A stretch of DNA of 57,935 nucleotides, from NCBI GenBank assembly GCA_964635325.1, contig CAZWOL010000011.1, positions 1 to 57,935 on the forward strand, in the 5' to 3' direction. Positions 24,487 to 32,848 of the stretch are shown here, piece by piece. How positions within the stretch are numbered: the first letter of the stretch is position 1; each line of letters begins with the position of its first letter. A program made the position numbers and the translations under genes. The stretch comes from BOG-1112 sp964635325 (GTDB lineage: Bacteria > Bdellovibrionota_B > Oligoflexia > Oligoflexales > Bog-1112). The notes beneath the pieces were generated by a model, which had not been told where the DNA came from, did no database searches, and worked only from the letters and a program-made list of their open reading frames with translations.

Positions 24487-25035
24487 CTAGTCGTTCGTCT
24501 TTGAATCTGCTGACTCTGCATGAGCGCGCTTCTGAAAGATTTCTTCAGGTGCCTTGCCGCGATCTTTAGCATATTCTTCGACAGAGAAAAGTTGATTCAG
24601 TCCATCCATAGTTGATCGAACTACGTTGTAACCGTTTTTGGATCCATGAGCTTTGCAAACGATGTCTTTAACACCGCCAAGCTCAAGTATAGTTCTAACG
24701 GCCCCCCCGGCAATCAAACCTTTACCACTTTTAGCTGGGTACATCTTAACCATAGAAGAACCGAAGCGACCCAACACTTCAAATGGGATGGTTCCATTGA
24801 CGTGATTAACATCAATAAGATTTTTCTTAGCTTGATCCGATGCTTTCTTAATTGCATCAGGAACTTCACCCGCATTGCCAATGCCGAAACCTACTTTTCC
24901 TTTTCGGTCACCAACAACAACAAGTGCGCTAAAACTAAAGCGTCTACCGCCTTTTACAACTTTCGCAACGCGACTAATCTTAACGACGCGATCCTGAAAG
25001 CCTTCTTGGTCTTTATCAAATTCATTAGCTAACAA
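24487..25035 (-). CDS. rpsE: 30S ribosomal protein S5
   Basis: The 182-residue protein helps keep translation accurate. The double-stranded-RNA-binding segment is F-Q-D-R-V-V-K-I-S-R-V-A-K-V-V-K-G-G-R-R-F, and the second domain has G-N-A-G-E-V-P-D-A-I-K-K-A and VRTILELGGVKDI. The TTG start follows GGAG at about six bases. It has a ~15-residue C-terminal extension. It lies 15 bases after rplR. Confidence 0.97.
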   Translation of the reverse strand: MLANEFDKDQEGFQDRVVKISRVAKVVKGGRRFSFSALVVVGDRKGKVGFGIGNAGEVPDAIKKASDQAKKNLIDVNHVNGTIPFEVLGRFGSSMVKMYPAKSGKGLIAGGAVRTILELGGVKDIVCKAHGSKNGYNVVRSTMDGLNQLFSVEEYAKDRGKAPEEIFQKRAHAESADSKTND

Positions 25036-25050
25036 GGCTTACTCCAATTC

Positions 25051-25413
25051 TTAAAAATCTAAACCGCCTTCTCGCGCACCATCAGCGAAGGCTTTAACTC
25101 TACCGTGGTACCTATTACCATTTTTATCGAAAACAATAGCCTTGATTTCTTTTTCAGAACATCGCTTCGCAATTAGCTTGCCTAGTTCTAAACAAAGATC
25201 TTTGTTGGCTCGCCCGTGTCGACCTTCATTTTCGAAAGAACTGACACTAGCCAAGGTATGACCCTTCACATCGTCGATAACTTGCGCGTAGATATGCTGG
25301 CTCGATCGAAAAACAGTAAGTCTCGGACGCTCACTTGTTCCGGAGATTTTCTTTCGAATTCGCAATTTTCTTCGCGTTTTCAAACGCTGTCGTCTTTTTA
25401 CGTCTGTACTCAC
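25051..25413 (-). CDS. rplR: 50S ribosomal protein L18
   Basis: This 120-residue protein binds 5S rRNA with L5. The core is R-L-x-V-F-R-S-S-Q-H-I-Y-A-Q-V-I-D-D and the end F-D-K-N-G-N-R-Y-H-G-R-V-K-A-F-A-D-G-A-R-E-G-G-L-D-F. I chose the GTG at 25413 because GAGGG lies eight bases upstream; a GTG three codons earlier is within the ribosome site itself. It follows rplF in the usual spc order. Confidence 0.96.
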   Translation of the reverse strand: MSTDVKRRQRLKTRRKLRIRKKISGTSERPRLTVFRSSQHIYAQVIDDVKGHTLASVSSFENEGRHGRANKDLCLELGKLIAKRCSEKEIKAIVFDKNGNRYHGRVKAFADGAREGGLDF

Positions 25414-25443
25414 AATGAACACCCTCAGTTTAGGTACTGTTTC

Positions 25444-25992
25444 TTACTTTTTACCGCCGGACTTTCCAACCTTGGTAACAATAACTTCGTCCGCGTATCG
25501 AATACCTTTTCCATGGTACGGCTCTGGTCTTCTGAACGCACGTATATCTGCAGCGACCTGGCCAACTTGTTCTTTGTTAGCACCTTGTACCGTAATTTCC
25601 GTCTGCTTTTCGACTGTCATGGTTATTCCCTTAGGAATAAGGTAGACAACCGGGTGACTGTAACCGATCGTAAGGTTGAGTTTTTGATCGCTCACAGCGG
25701 CTCTATAACCAACACCACTCAGAACTAGCTTCTTTTGGAAATTCTGTGTGACTCCAATGATCATATTATTCACTAGAGAACGAGTCAGCCCGTGAAATTT
25801 ACGCACGGCACTTGTTTCTTCCGTCGGAACAATTTTCAACGTGGATTCTTCTTTGACAATTTTCATCAAAGGATGCACGTTCATTGAAAGATCGCCTTTT
25901 GGGCCTTTTACTTTCAATGTGTTGCCGGTCAAATCGATGGAAACCCCTTTGGGTAAGTCAATCGCTTTTTTTCCAATTCGCGACATATGCAT
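25444..25992 (-). CDS. rplF: 50S ribosomal protein L6
   Basis: The 182-residue protein lies near the factor-binding site of the large subunit. It has M-S-R-I-G-K-K at the start and the C-terminal signature P-E-P-Y-H-G-K-G-I-R-Y. Two starts are close: ATG 25992 (MHMSRIGKK) has AGGTGA five bases before it, while ATG 25986 gives the canonical MSRIGKK but lies far from the ribosome site. I report 25992 for that reason. It follows rpsH by ten bases. Confidence 0.95.
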   Translation of the reverse strand: MHMSRIGKKAIDLPKGVSIDLTGNTLKVKGPKGDLSMNVHPLMKIVKEESTLKIVPTEETSAVRKFHGLTRSLVNNMIIGVTQNFQKKLVLSGVGYRAAVSDQKLNLTIGYSHPVVYLIPKGITMTVEKQTEITVQGANKEQVGQVAADIRAFRRPEPYHGKGIRYADEVIVTKVGKSGGKK

Positions 25993-26002
25993 AGTATTCA
26001 CC

Positions 26003-26407
26003 TTAATAAACAGAACACAGAAGTTCGCCGCCAATGCCTTTTTTGCGAGCTTCTCTACAGGTCATAACACCTTGTGATGTCGACAAAATCGCAATGCCAA
26101 ATCCACTCTTAATAAAAGGAATTTTTTCAGCGCGAACATACACTCTTTTACCAGGACGACTTGCTCGCTCAATATTGCGAACAACACCATCTTCAATTCT
26201 TTCGCCCCGATATTTAAGAGCGACTTTAATCATGCCTTGCTTTCCATCACGGACGCATTTGTAGGCACGAACAAAGCCTTCTTCTTTCAACAAGTGGACG
26301 ATAGCAATTTTAATTTTAGACGCTGGAACCCCAACGACTTCTTTGCGTGCTTTTTGACCATTTCTAATTCGAGTTAGAAGGTCAGCTATTGGATCGACTA
26401 CGTTCAT
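26003..26407 (-). CDS. rpsH: 30S ribosomal protein S8
   Basis: The 134-residue protein binds the central domain of 16S rRNA and, in E. coli, represses the spc operon. It shows D-P-I-A-D-L-L-T-R-I-R-N-G and the C-terminal signature G-I-A-I-L-S-T-S-Q-G-V-M-T, with C-R-E-A-R-K-K-G-I-G-G-E-L after it. It follows rpsN by 28 bases. Confidence 0.97.
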   Translation of the reverse strand: MNVVDPIADLLTRIRNGQKARKEVVGVPASKIKIAIVHLLKEEGFVRAYKCVRDGKQGMIKVALKYRGERIEDGVVRNIERASRPGKRVYVRAEKIPFIKSGFGIAILSTSQGVMTCREARKKGIGGELLCSVY

Positions 26408-26435
26408 TTCATTTCTCCGGTCTCAAACCTATTTT

Positions 26436-26621
26436 TTACCAAGATGCCTTCGTAACACCGGGCAAAAATCCTTTTAAGGCAAGCAAGCGAAAACAGATCC
26501 TACACAAACCAAATTTTCTATAAACTGCTTTCGGCCGTCCGCATTTATTACACCGTGTATACGCTCTTGTAGAAAATTTGGGTTTTCTCTTACATTTCTC
26601 TATTAAAGCTGTCCTTGCCAC
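26436..26621 (-). CDS. rpsN: 30S ribosomal protein S14, zinc-binding type
   Basis: This 61-residue head protein is the short, zinc-binding (C+) form. The ligands are Cys24-x2-Cys27 and Cys40-x2-Cys43 in R-C-N-K-C-G-R-P-K-A-V-Y-R-K-F-G-L-C-R-I-C. It begins with GTG preceded by AGGAGAG. Its place between rplE and rpsH is standard. The zinc-free ~100-residue form of enterobacteria is not used here. Confidence 0.97.
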   Translation of the reverse strand: MARTALIEKCKRKPKFSTRAYTRCNKCGRPKAVYRKFGLCRICFRLLALKGFLPGVTKASW

Positions 26622-26629
26622 TGTCTCTC

Positions 26630-27181
26630 CTATGACTTACGGAACGGAAAGTTAAATTTTTCCAATAATACTTTTGCTTCTGTATCATTTCGCGCGGAAG
26701 TTCCGATCGAAATACTTAAACCCCTTACTTTATCTACTTTATCGTAGTCAATTTCTGGGAATACGATCTGTTCTTTGATACCTACAGAAAAATTTCCTCG
26801 GCCATCAAAACTTTTCACCGAATATCCACGAAAGTCACGAATTCGAGGAACAGCAATATTGATAAGACGGTCTAAAAATTCGTACATTCTGTGGCCACGA
26901 AGCGTTACCATACAACCGATTGGCATACCTTTACGAACTTTAAAACCAGCAATACTTTTGCGAGCTTTCGTCATAACAGGTTTTTGACCGGTCAATGCTT
27001 GAAGGTCCGTATAGGCACTTTCCAGCACTTTAATATTTTGGACAGCTTCGCCTTGACCGATATTGATCACGATCTTTTCTAAACGAGGAACTTCCATAAC
27101 ATTTTTCAGCTCAAGTTCCTTAATTATCTCAGGAACAGCTTTCTTGTAATCTTCAAGCAATCTAGGTACGTAACTAGCCAC
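26630..27181 (-). CDS. rplE: 50S ribosomal protein L5
   Basis: The 183-residue protein binds 5S rRNA and contacts the P-site tRNA. It has the core segment GQKPVMTKARKSIAGFKVRKG, then G-C-M-V-T-L-R-G and F-R-G-Y-S-V-K-S-F-D-G-R-G-N-F-S-V-G-I-K-E-Q. The GTG start follows GGAG. It begins only 23 bases after rplN; rplX (L24), which nearly always lies between the two, is missing here. Confidence 0.97.
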   Translation of the reverse strand: MASYVPRLLEDYKKAVPEIIKELELKNVMEVPRLEKIVINIGQGEAVQNIKVLESAYTDLQALTGQKPVMTKARKSIAGFKVRKGMPIGCMVTLRGHRMYEFLDRLINIAVPRIRDFRGYSVKSFDGRGNFSVGIKEQIVFPEIDYDKVDKVRGLSISIGTSARNDTEAKVLLEKFNFPFRKS

Positions 27182-27204
27182 GATAATTTCTCCAATACGC
27201 TTCT

Positions 27205-27573
27205 TTAAAATACTTCCGGAGCCAGTGAGGCAATTCTCACAAATCCTTTAGTCCGAATTTCCCTACAAATAGGCCCGAAAATCCTGGTGCCGATCGGTTC
27301 CTTGTCGTCTTTGATCAACACGCAAGCGTTTTCATCAAAACGAATACTTGTGCCATCCGTGCGCAAGACTGGAGTTTTTGTGCGAACAACAACTGCTTTA
27401 TGAACCGCACCTTTTTTAACGCGACTATTCGGCACTGCATCCTTTATCGAGACAACGATGATGTCTCCAACACCGGCATACTTTCGCTTCGATCCACCAA
27501 GCACCTTAATGCACTTGACTTCCTTGGCTCCAGAGTTGTCCCCTGTTCTTAAACGCGTTTCCATTTGTATCAT
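27205..27573 (-). CDS. rplN: 50S ribosomal protein L14
   Basis: The 122-residue protein lies at the subunit interface. It matches L14 end to end: M-I-Q-M-E-T-R-L-x3-D-N-S-G-A-K-E, then V-K-K-G-x-V-H-K-A-V-V-V-R-T and F-D-E-N-A-C-V-L-I, ending K-G-F-V-R-I-A-S-L-A-P-E-V. It follows rpsQ by 29 bases. Confidence 0.98.
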   Translation of the reverse strand: MIQMETRLRTGDNSGAKEVKCIKVLGGSKRKYAGVGDIIVVSIKDAVPNSRVKKGAVHKAVVVRTKTPVLRTDGTSIRFDENACVLIKDDKEPIGTRIFGPICREIRTKGFVRIASLAPEVF

Positions 27574-27602
27574 GGGCTTGCCTCGACTGCCTAAATTCTA
27601 AC

Positions 27603-27860
27603 TTATAATTCCACAGACTTTACGACTGAAACCAATTTGAAATTTTTTCGAGCACTGAGCGGCGCGCATTCTGCAATGAGCACTTCATCACCAGTCTTCG
27701 TTTCATTTTGTTCGTCGTGAAACATTATACGACTTGTTCGTTTGATATATTTTTCGAAGATCGGGTGTTTAATCGTACGCACAATTTCCCCGACTCGAGA
27801 TTTATTCATTCGATCGCTGACGACAACGACACGTTTCATTTTTCTTTTAATGTCTTCCAT
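27603..27860 (-). CDS. rpsQ: 30S ribosomal protein S17
   Basis: This 85-residue OB-fold protein binds the 5' domain of 16S rRNA. It contains K-R-V-V-V-V-S-D-R-M-N-K-S and the signature G-D-E-V-L-I-A-E-C-A-P-L-S. The ATG overlaps no neighbour and has GTGAG upstream. It lies between rpmC and rplN as usual. Confidence 0.95.
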   Translation of the reverse strand: MEDIKRKMKRVVVVSDRMNKSRVGEIVRTIKHPIFEKYIKRTSRIMFHDEQNETKTGDEVLIAECAPLSARKNFKLVSVVKSVEL

Positions 27861-27881
27861 CTCTCACCCGACCTTTACGGA

Positions 27882-28091
27882 TTACCTTTTGCTAGCTTTC
27901 TCGCTCTTGAAAGTTAAGACTCTTGCAAGATTTTTCTTCAGATTCCTAACTTTGCCGGTATGTTTACCTTTTTCCGAGAAAATATCCATCCTTAACTTCG
28001 CTAACTCTTGTCTGATCCCTAGCTCTGTTTCCTCGGCTTGAGTCGCTGTCAGCGATTTCAGTTCATCTTTTTTTAATTTATCGAATTCCAT
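27882..28091 (-). CDS. rpmC: 50S ribosomal protein L29
   Basis: The 69-residue protein sits by the exit tunnel, where targeting factors bind. I chose the ATG at 28091: GAGGG lies five bases before it, and the longer frame would overlap rplP. It has the usual helical E-F-D-K-L-K-K-D-E-L and the L-R-M-D-I-F-S-E-K-G-K core. It lies eight bases after rplP. Confidence 0.93.
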   Translation of the reverse strand: MEFDKLKKDELKSLTATQAEETELGIRQELAKLRMDIFSEKGKHTGKVRNLKKNLARVLTFKSEKASKR

Positions 28092-28099
28092 TATTACCC

Positions 28100-28522
28100 T
28101 CAAATCCAAGGATCTTCATCTTTTATAAGAAGCTTCGTCCTGATTGGCAATTTTGCCGCTGCAAGCTGCAAAGCATTGACCGCTACCGCTTTGTCAACTC
28201 CTGCCATTTCGTACAAAATACGACCTGGTCGGATTTTTGCGGCATAATGATCAACTGCACCTTTTCCTGAACCCATTCGAACTTCTGCTGGTTTCTTCGT
28301 GATAGGAGTATCAGGAAATACCTTAATCCAGACCTGTCCACCACGCTTAGTTTTACGTGTCAACGCAATCCTAGCAGCTTCGATTTGACGAGAGGAGATT
28401 TTTCCTGGTTCGACGGCCATCAGTCCGTATTCTCCAAAACTCAGAGTGGTTCCACCGCCTGCACTTCCCCTGATTCGGCCTTTTTGCTGCTTACGAAATT
28501 TTGTTTTCTTCGGCGCTAACAT
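28100..28522 (-). CDS. rplP: 50S ribosomal protein L16
   Basis: The 140-residue protein lines the A site. It has M-L-A-P-K-K-T-K-F-R-K-Q-Q-K-G-R, F-G-E-Y-G-L and the R-M-G-x-G-K-G segment near position 80, where L16 is hydroxylated in E. coli. Length is normal. It follows rpsC by 14 bases. Confidence 0.98.
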   Translation of the reverse strand: MLAPKKTKFRKQQKGRIRGSAGGGTTLSFGEYGLMAVEPGKISSRQIEAARIALTRKTKRGGQVWIKVFPDTPITKKPAEVRMGSGKGAVDHYAAKIRPGRILYEMAGVDKAVAVNALQLAAAKLPIRTKLLIKDEDPWI

Positions 28523-28536
28523 CCACTAACTCCTGC

Positions 28537-29202
28537 TCAGACTACTTGCTGATTTGATTTGGTTGCGGTCTCAAGGATTTCACCGTTGAAGATCCAAACT
28601 TTCACACCAATAAGACCGTAGGTTGTCAAAGCCTCCGCAGTTGCGTAATCGATATCAGCACGCAACGTATGAAGTGGAACTCGGCCTTCATGATACCGCT
28701 CAGTACGAGACATATCAGCACCACCTAAGCGGCCTGAACACTGTACTTTAATACCCTTAGCTCCAGCTTTAAGAGCGCTAGCCATTACCTTCTTCATCGC
28801 TCGTCGGAAGGAAACCCGTCGTTCAATTTGTTGCTTAACATTGTCAGCAACAAGTTGTGCATCGGTCTCAGGCTTTTTGACTTCGTAAACATTCAAAATC
28901 AATTCGCTTGAAATACCCTTACAACCACGGATCAATTCATCTTTAAGAGACTCTGCTCCCGCGCCTTTTTTCCCAATAATAATACCAGGACGGCTACTAT
29001 AGATGTTGACCTTGATATTCTTCGCAGCGCGCTCAATATTAATTTTAGAAATACCAGCTGCTGCAAATTTTTTCTCAACATAACTGCGAATTGCGATATC
29101 TTCGCTCAAAAATTTTGCATAGTTATGTTTCGCGTACCAGCGAGACACCCATGTCTTATTGATGCCTAAACGAATTGCGATTGGATTGACCTTTTGTCCC
29201 AC
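28537..29202 (-). CDS. rpsC: 30S ribosomal protein S3
   Basis: The 221-residue protein forms part of the mRNA entry site. It has M-G-Q-K-V-N-P-I-A-I-R-L-G-I, a KH domain with S-S-R-P-G-I-I-I-G-K-K-G, and the C-terminal G-R-L-G-G-A-D-M-S-R-T-E-R-Y-H-E-G-R-V-P-L-H-T-L. The start is GTG. It lies 11 bases after rplV. Confidence 0.98.
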   Translation of the reverse strand: MGQKVNPIAIRLGINKTWVSRWYAKHNYAKFLSEDIAIRSYVEKKFAAAGISKINIERAAKNIKVNIYSSRPGIIIGKKGAGAESLKDELIRGCKGISSELILNVYEVKKPETDAQLVADNVKQQIERRVSFRRAMKKVMASALKAGAKGIKVQCSGRLGGADMSRTERYHEGRVPLHTLRADIDYATAEALTTYGLIGVKVWIFNGEILETATKSNQQVV

Positions 29203-29213
29203 TTTTTCTTCCT

Positions 29214-29555
29214 TTACCGTAATTCTGACAGTTCGATTTTGATATGAGAACTACGCTTACGAATGGGAAATGCTCGCCCCTGTGCTCGTGGCATAAATCT
29301 CTTGAACATCGGTCCTTCATTTACAAAGACAGCCGAGACAACGAGATTATCAACATCGACCGTCGCTCTAGACGTTGCATTGGCAATCGCAGAATGCACC
29401 ATCTTTGCTAAAATGGGAGCTGTTTTCTTGTTCGTGAACTTCAAAATATCAAGGGCATCTTGAACATGTTTGCCTCGAATTAAGTCGACCACGAGACGTG
29501 CCTTCCGGGGTGTCACCCGAACTGCTTTTAAGTATGCATGAAAGCTATCTGTCAT
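29214..29555 (-). CDS. rplV: 50S ribosomal protein L22
   Basis: The 113-residue protein lines the exit tunnel, and its hairpin is a macrolide-resistance site. It has V-R-V-T-P-R-K-A-R-L-V-V-D-L-I-R-G-K and the hairpin/signature part P-M-F-K-R-F-M-P-R-A-Q-G-R-A. It lies 16 bases after rpsS in standard S10 order. Confidence 0.97.
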   Translation of the reverse strand: MTDSFHAYLKAVRVTPRKARLVVDLIRGKHVQDALDILKFTNKKTAPILAKMVHSAIANATSRATVDVDNLVVSAVFVNEGPMFKRFMPRAQGRAFPIRKRSSHIKIELSELR

Positions 29556-29571
29556 TTCTTATACTCCATCC

Positions 29572-29850
29572 CTACTTAGCAGCTGGAGACTTAGCTCCAC
29601 TCTTAGCATGACCCTTAAATGTACGGGTCGGTGAAAATTCACCAAGTTTGTGACCGACCATATTCTCAGTAACATATACTGGAACGAACTTTTTGCCATT
29701 ATGAACCGCAAAGGTCAAGCCCACGAAGTCTGGAACTATTGTAGATCGTCGACTCCACGTCTTAATAGGCTTTTTATCCTTTTTCGCACGTTCCGCTTTT
29801 TTTGCCAAATAATCATCGACAAAGGGACCTTTTTTTACCGAACGAGCCAC
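29572..29850 (-). CDS. rpsS: 30S ribosomal protein S19
   Basis: The 92-residue head protein has M-A-R-S-V-K-K-G-P-F-V-D at the start and the signature G-H-K-L-G-E-F-S-P-T-R-T-F near the end. The start is GTG with GGAG close upstream. It follows rplB by nine bases. Confidence 0.98.
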   Translation of the reverse strand: MARSVKKGPFVDDYLAKKAERAKKDKKPIKTWSRRSTIVPDFVGLTFAVHNGKKFVPVYVTENMVGHKLGEFSPTRTFKGHAKSGAKSPAAK

Positions 29851-29859
29851 GTGCTCCCC

Positions 29860-30684
29860 CTACTTCTTACGACGACTGATAATGTACTTATCAGTTCGTT
29901 TATTGTTTCTTGTTTTATGCCCTTTTGTAGACACAGCCCAAGGCGTCACTGGGTGACGTCCACCGGAGGTTTTGCCCTCACCACCACCATGTGGGTGATC
30001 AACTGGGTTCATCGCAACACCACGAACTGTTGGTCGTTTGCCAAGATGTCGGGATTTTCCAGCTTTTCCAACACTAATGTTGTTGTTGTCAAGGTTACTA
30101 ACAACCCCAATACTTGCTAAGCAGATCTCTGGCACCTTGCGAAGTTCACCAGAAGGCATCTTCAACTGAATATAACCAGTGGTTCGACCTGCAATCTGAC
30201 AGAAACTGCCAGCTGCACGAGACATTTGTCCACCTTTGCCAGGGTACATTTCTACGTTATGTACCATGGTACCGACTGGAATATTTTTCAAAGGTAATGT
30301 GTTACCAAGCTTAATATCAGCATCACTAGCAGAGATAACTGCATCGCCTTTTTTCAACCCGTCTGGGCAAATAATGTAACGACGCTCGCCATCTTTATAA
30401 AGAATACGCGCAATAAATGCCGTACGATTCGGATCATATTCTAGATACTCAACCTTACCAGGAATACCTAGTTTATCTCTTTTGAAATCGATAATACGGT
30501 AGGCACGTTTTGCGCCGCCACCTTGGTGTCGAACCGTAATGCGACCATGATGATTACGACCGCTGTTCTTAGACAGAGGACGGACAAGTGATTTAAGCGG
30601 TTCCACTTTATCAAGGCCAGAGTAATCAACGACACTCATGCCGCGTCGCCCTGCCGAAGTCGCTTTGTAAACTTTAATTCCCAT
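29860..30684 (-). CDS. rplB: 50S ribosomal protein L2
   Basis: The 274-residue protein is needed for subunit association and peptidyl transfer. It has G-R-N-H-H-G-R-I-T-V-R-H-Q-G-G-G, and the C-terminal R-G-V-A-M-N-P-V-D-H-P-H-G-G-G-E-G-K segment with the histidine important for peptidyl transferase. It follows rplW by 18 bases. Confidence 0.98.
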   Translation of the reverse strand: MGIKVYKATSAGRRGMSVVDYSGLDKVEPLKSLVRPLSKNSGRNHHGRITVRHQGGGAKRAYRIIDFKRDKLGIPGKVEYLEYDPNRTAFIARILYKDGERRYIICPDGLKKGDAVISASDADIKLGNTLPLKNIPVGTMVHNVEMYPGKGGQMSRAAGSFCQIAGRTTGYIQLKMPSGELRKVPEICLASIGVVSNLDNNNISVGKAGKSRHLGKRPTVRGVAMNPVDHPHGGGEGKTSGGRHPVTPWAVSTKGHKTRNNKRTDKYIISRRKK

Positions 30685-30702
30685 CGCAGTTCTCTTCTTC
30701 TT

Positions 30703-30990
30703 CTATTGGTCTTCGAACATCTTTATTTTTTGACCATGCCTAAGTGTAACAACCGCCTTTTTCTTGGAAGCTTCAAGACTTACATTAGCACCACGTCTTT
30801 TTACTTTTCCACGTGTAATGCAAGTATTGACCGCTTGAACTTGAACATCAAACAGCTTTTCAACAGCATGTTTAATATCAGTTTTGGTTGCAAGCTTGTG
30901 AACTAAGAAAGTGTACTTCTGTTCTGATTCACGATACTTGAGGCTTTTTTCCGACAAAATCGACTTTACTAAAACACTAAACGGGTTCAT
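30703..30990 (-). CDS. rplW: 50S ribosomal protein L23
   Basis: The 95-residue protein is the docking site for trigger factor and SRP at the tunnel exit. It has I-L-S-E-K-S-L and the usual beta-sheet with a V-N-T-x2-x-R-G-K-V-K-R-R-G loop. Its ATG overlaps the rplD stop in an ATGA. Length is normal. Confidence 0.95.
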   Translation of the reverse strand: MNPFSVLVKSILSEKSLKYRESEQKYTFLVHKLATKTDIKHAVEKLFDVQVQAVNTCITRGKVKRRGANVSLEASKKKAVVTLRHGQKIKMFEDQ

Positions 30991-31616
30991 ACCGCTTTCC
31001 TCATCAGTCTTTGCTCTAACGCTTTAAGAGCTCTTTCACTTATGATCAAGGTTTCGTAACGTAGAACATTTTCAGCATTCATATCTTGTGCTGCTAATGA
31101 CCCGATACCCTTAATGTTACGAGCTGAGCGATAAAGAAAGTCATCTGTACGACTATCTGCAAGAAGTGCTTTATCGCTTTTGAATGCGCCTAGAATATCC
31201 AAAACTGCTTTAGTTTTGTATTGAGCGATGCCAAAATCATCGACTACAACCAATTTTTTATGGCGTACCTTGTCGCTCAAAGCAATTTTCAACGCAAGAT
31301 TTTTTACTTTTTTGTTTGTGAATTCACGATAACAACGAGGTTGTGGTCCGTGAACTGTCGCTCCGCCTGGCATCAAGGGTGATCTTGATGAACCTTGACG
31401 TGCGTTGCCTGTTCCTTTTTGTTTAAAAGGCTTCTTGCCGCCACCTGCAACCATCGAACGTGTCTTTGTTGCATGTGTTCCCTGACGTCGGTTGGCGCTG
31501 TAGGCCTTAACAACAGAATGAAGAATGCCCACGTTCATCTCGACATTAAAAACGTCTTCAGACAACGTAACGGCACTAACCTTCTCACCTTTATTATTTA
31601 ACACGTCCCAATTCAT
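30987..31616 (-). CDS. rplD: 50S ribosomal protein L4
   Basis: The 209-residue protein lines the tunnel. In E. coli it also represses its own operon by binding the S10 leader. It has R-R-Q-G-T-H-A-T-K-T-R, then K-K-P-F-K-Q-K-G-T-G-N-A-R-Q-G-S and G-G-A-T-V-H-G-P-Q-P-R. It is a candidate ligand of the folded leader upstream of rpsJ; that link is inference. It overlaps rplW by four bases. Confidence 0.97.
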   Translation of the reverse strand: MNWDVLNNKGEKVSAVTLSEDVFNVEMNVGILHSVVKAYSANRRQGTHATKTRSMVAGGGKKPFKQKGTGNARQGSSRSPLMPGGATVHGPQPRCYREFTNKKVKNLALKIALSDKVRHKKLVVVDDFGIAQYKTKAVLDILGAFKSDKALLADSRTDDFLYRSARNIKGIGSLAAQDMNAENVLRYETLIISERALKALEQRLMRKAV

Positions 31617-31625
31617 GTCATTTCC

Positions 31626-32291
31626 TTAAGATGCCGACTTCTTTTTGTTTCGAGGCTCGACAACCCTGATCTCCAGGTAACTGTCGCGATGCCCCGGAAT
31701 AGAGCCTTTGATTGCTACAATATTGTTTTCAACATCGAGATCCACGATTTCAAGATTTCGAATCGTGCGCTGTACTACACCCATATGACCTGGCATATGT
31801 TTGTTCTTCATAACGCGACCTGGTGTCGTATTTGATCCCAAAGACCCTGTACGTCGATGGTACATAGATCCGTGAGCCATAGGTCCAATAGCGCTATTCC
31901 AACGTTTTACAGATCCTTGAAAACCACGTCCTTTGGTAATACCCGTGACATCAATGTCGCCGACATCTTTCAAGATTTCTGCAGTTAAGCTTTGACCCAA
32001 CTCGTACTTGGCATCAACAGGACTTCGAAATTCGGAGAATCTTGCAAAATTCTCACTGATTTGCGCTGTGCGCAAACGCCCAATATCTGCTTTGTTAAGA
32101 TTTTTTTCAGCCTTAATAAAGTAACCAACTTGATAGCCTTGATACCCATCGCTCTCAACGGTCAGAACCTTGGTGATCTTTTGATCCGGGATTTGTACTA
32201 GGGTAACTGGGATAATTTCCCCGTTGGCACCGACCATACGTGTCATGCCTACCTTCTTAGCTACAAGTCCTTTCTCTCTAATTTTTGCCAT
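31626..32291 (-). CDS. rplC: 50S ribosomal protein L3
   Basis: The 221-residue protein helps start assembly of the large subunit. It contains A-K-K-V-G-M-T-R-M, V-T-G-I-T-K-G-R-G-F-Q-G and R-R-T-G-S-L-G-S-N-T-T-P-G-R-V. I prefer the ATG at 32291, which has a weak GGG seven bases upstream; an ATG four codons earlier (32303) has no ribosome site. It follows rpsJ by 48 bases. Confidence 0.95.
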   Translation of the reverse strand: MAKIREKGLVAKKVGMTRMVGANGEIIPVTLVQIPDQKITKVLTVESDGYQGYQVGYFIKAEKNLNKADIGRLRTAQISENFARFSEFRSPVDAKYELGQSLTAEILKDVGDIDVTGITKGRGFQGSVKRWNSAIGPMAHGSMYHRRTGSLGSNTTPGRVMKNKHMPGHMGVVQRTIRNLEIVDLDVENNIVAIKGSIPGHRDSYLEIRVVEPRNKKKSAS

Positions 32292-32339
32292 CAGCGAACC
32301 CATTATAAAAATTACTTGATACGAAATACTTACACGCCA

Positions 32340-32651
32340 TCAATACAATTTGATTTCAACATCAACGCCTGAAGCCAAATCTAGCTTCATCAGAGCATCA
32401 ATAGTCTGTTGTTTGGCATCGAGGATGTCGATTAGCCTTTTATGTGTTCGTATTTCAAATTGTTCTCGTGACTTTTTGTCAACATGGGGACTACGTAGAA
32501 CCGTATAACGGTTGATCTCCGTCGGGAGTGGGATAGGACCGGCAATGCGTGCGCCCGTCCGTTTAGCTCGCTCGGCGATTTCAGAGGTGGACTGATCGAT
32601 CAGTCGGTGATCATAACCTCTTAATTTAATCCTGATCTTTTGATTTTCCAT
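32340..32651 (-). CDS. rpsJ: 30S ribosomal protein S10
   Basis: This 103-residue protein is also the antitermination partner of NusB. It has I-R-I-K-L-R-G-Y-D-H-R-L-I-D and the family signature around A-G-P-I-P-L-P-T. It is the first gene of the long ribosomal run. fusA/tuf or rpsL/rpsG, which often precede it, are absent. The preceding 275 bases hold a promoter and a folded leader. Confidence 0.98.
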   Translation of the reverse strand: MENQKIRIKLRGYDHRLIDQSTSEIAERAKRTGARIAGPIPLPTEINRYTVLRSPHVDKKSREQFEIRTHKRLIDILDAKQQTIDALMKLDLASGVDVEIKLY

Positions 32652-32748
32652 CGTTGCTCTACCTATAACGTCAAGTTTGAACGTCGAACTCTGCCTGCTA
32701 TTTCAAAAATTAGCCAGTGCGTTGTTGTAAATTCAATGCTGAATACTA

Positions 32749-32834
32749 AAGTAGGTTGGCCAATGGCGCTGAGACTTTACGTTTTAACGGCATTGGCGTA
32801 CTCGGTCTTTCGAGCGAGTAGGCATACCCTACTT
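32749..32834 (-). promoter_or_regulatory. folded leader RNA of the S10 operon (three-way junction)
   Basis: On the minus strand three stems pair perfectly: a closing stem 32828-32834 with 32749-32755 (seven pairs), hairpin A 32815-32820 with 32799-32804 (six pairs, ten-base loop) and hairpin B 32791-32797 with 32759-32765 (seven pairs) with a smaller hairpin inside. Together they form a three-way junction between the promoter and rpsJ, about 100 bases before the start codon. In E. coli L4 binds the S10 leader; this fold is not that one by eye. A regulatory role is inference. Confidence 0.5.
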
Positions 32835-32848
32835 AGATGAGTGCTGAG

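Noticed and set aside
25216..25728. 170-codon plus-strand reading frame
   Set aside because: It lies antisense to rplR and rplF, both certain, and matches no family.
29650..30120. 156-codon plus-strand reading frame
   Set aside because: It is antisense to rpsS and rplB; composition is that of a reverse-strand shadow.
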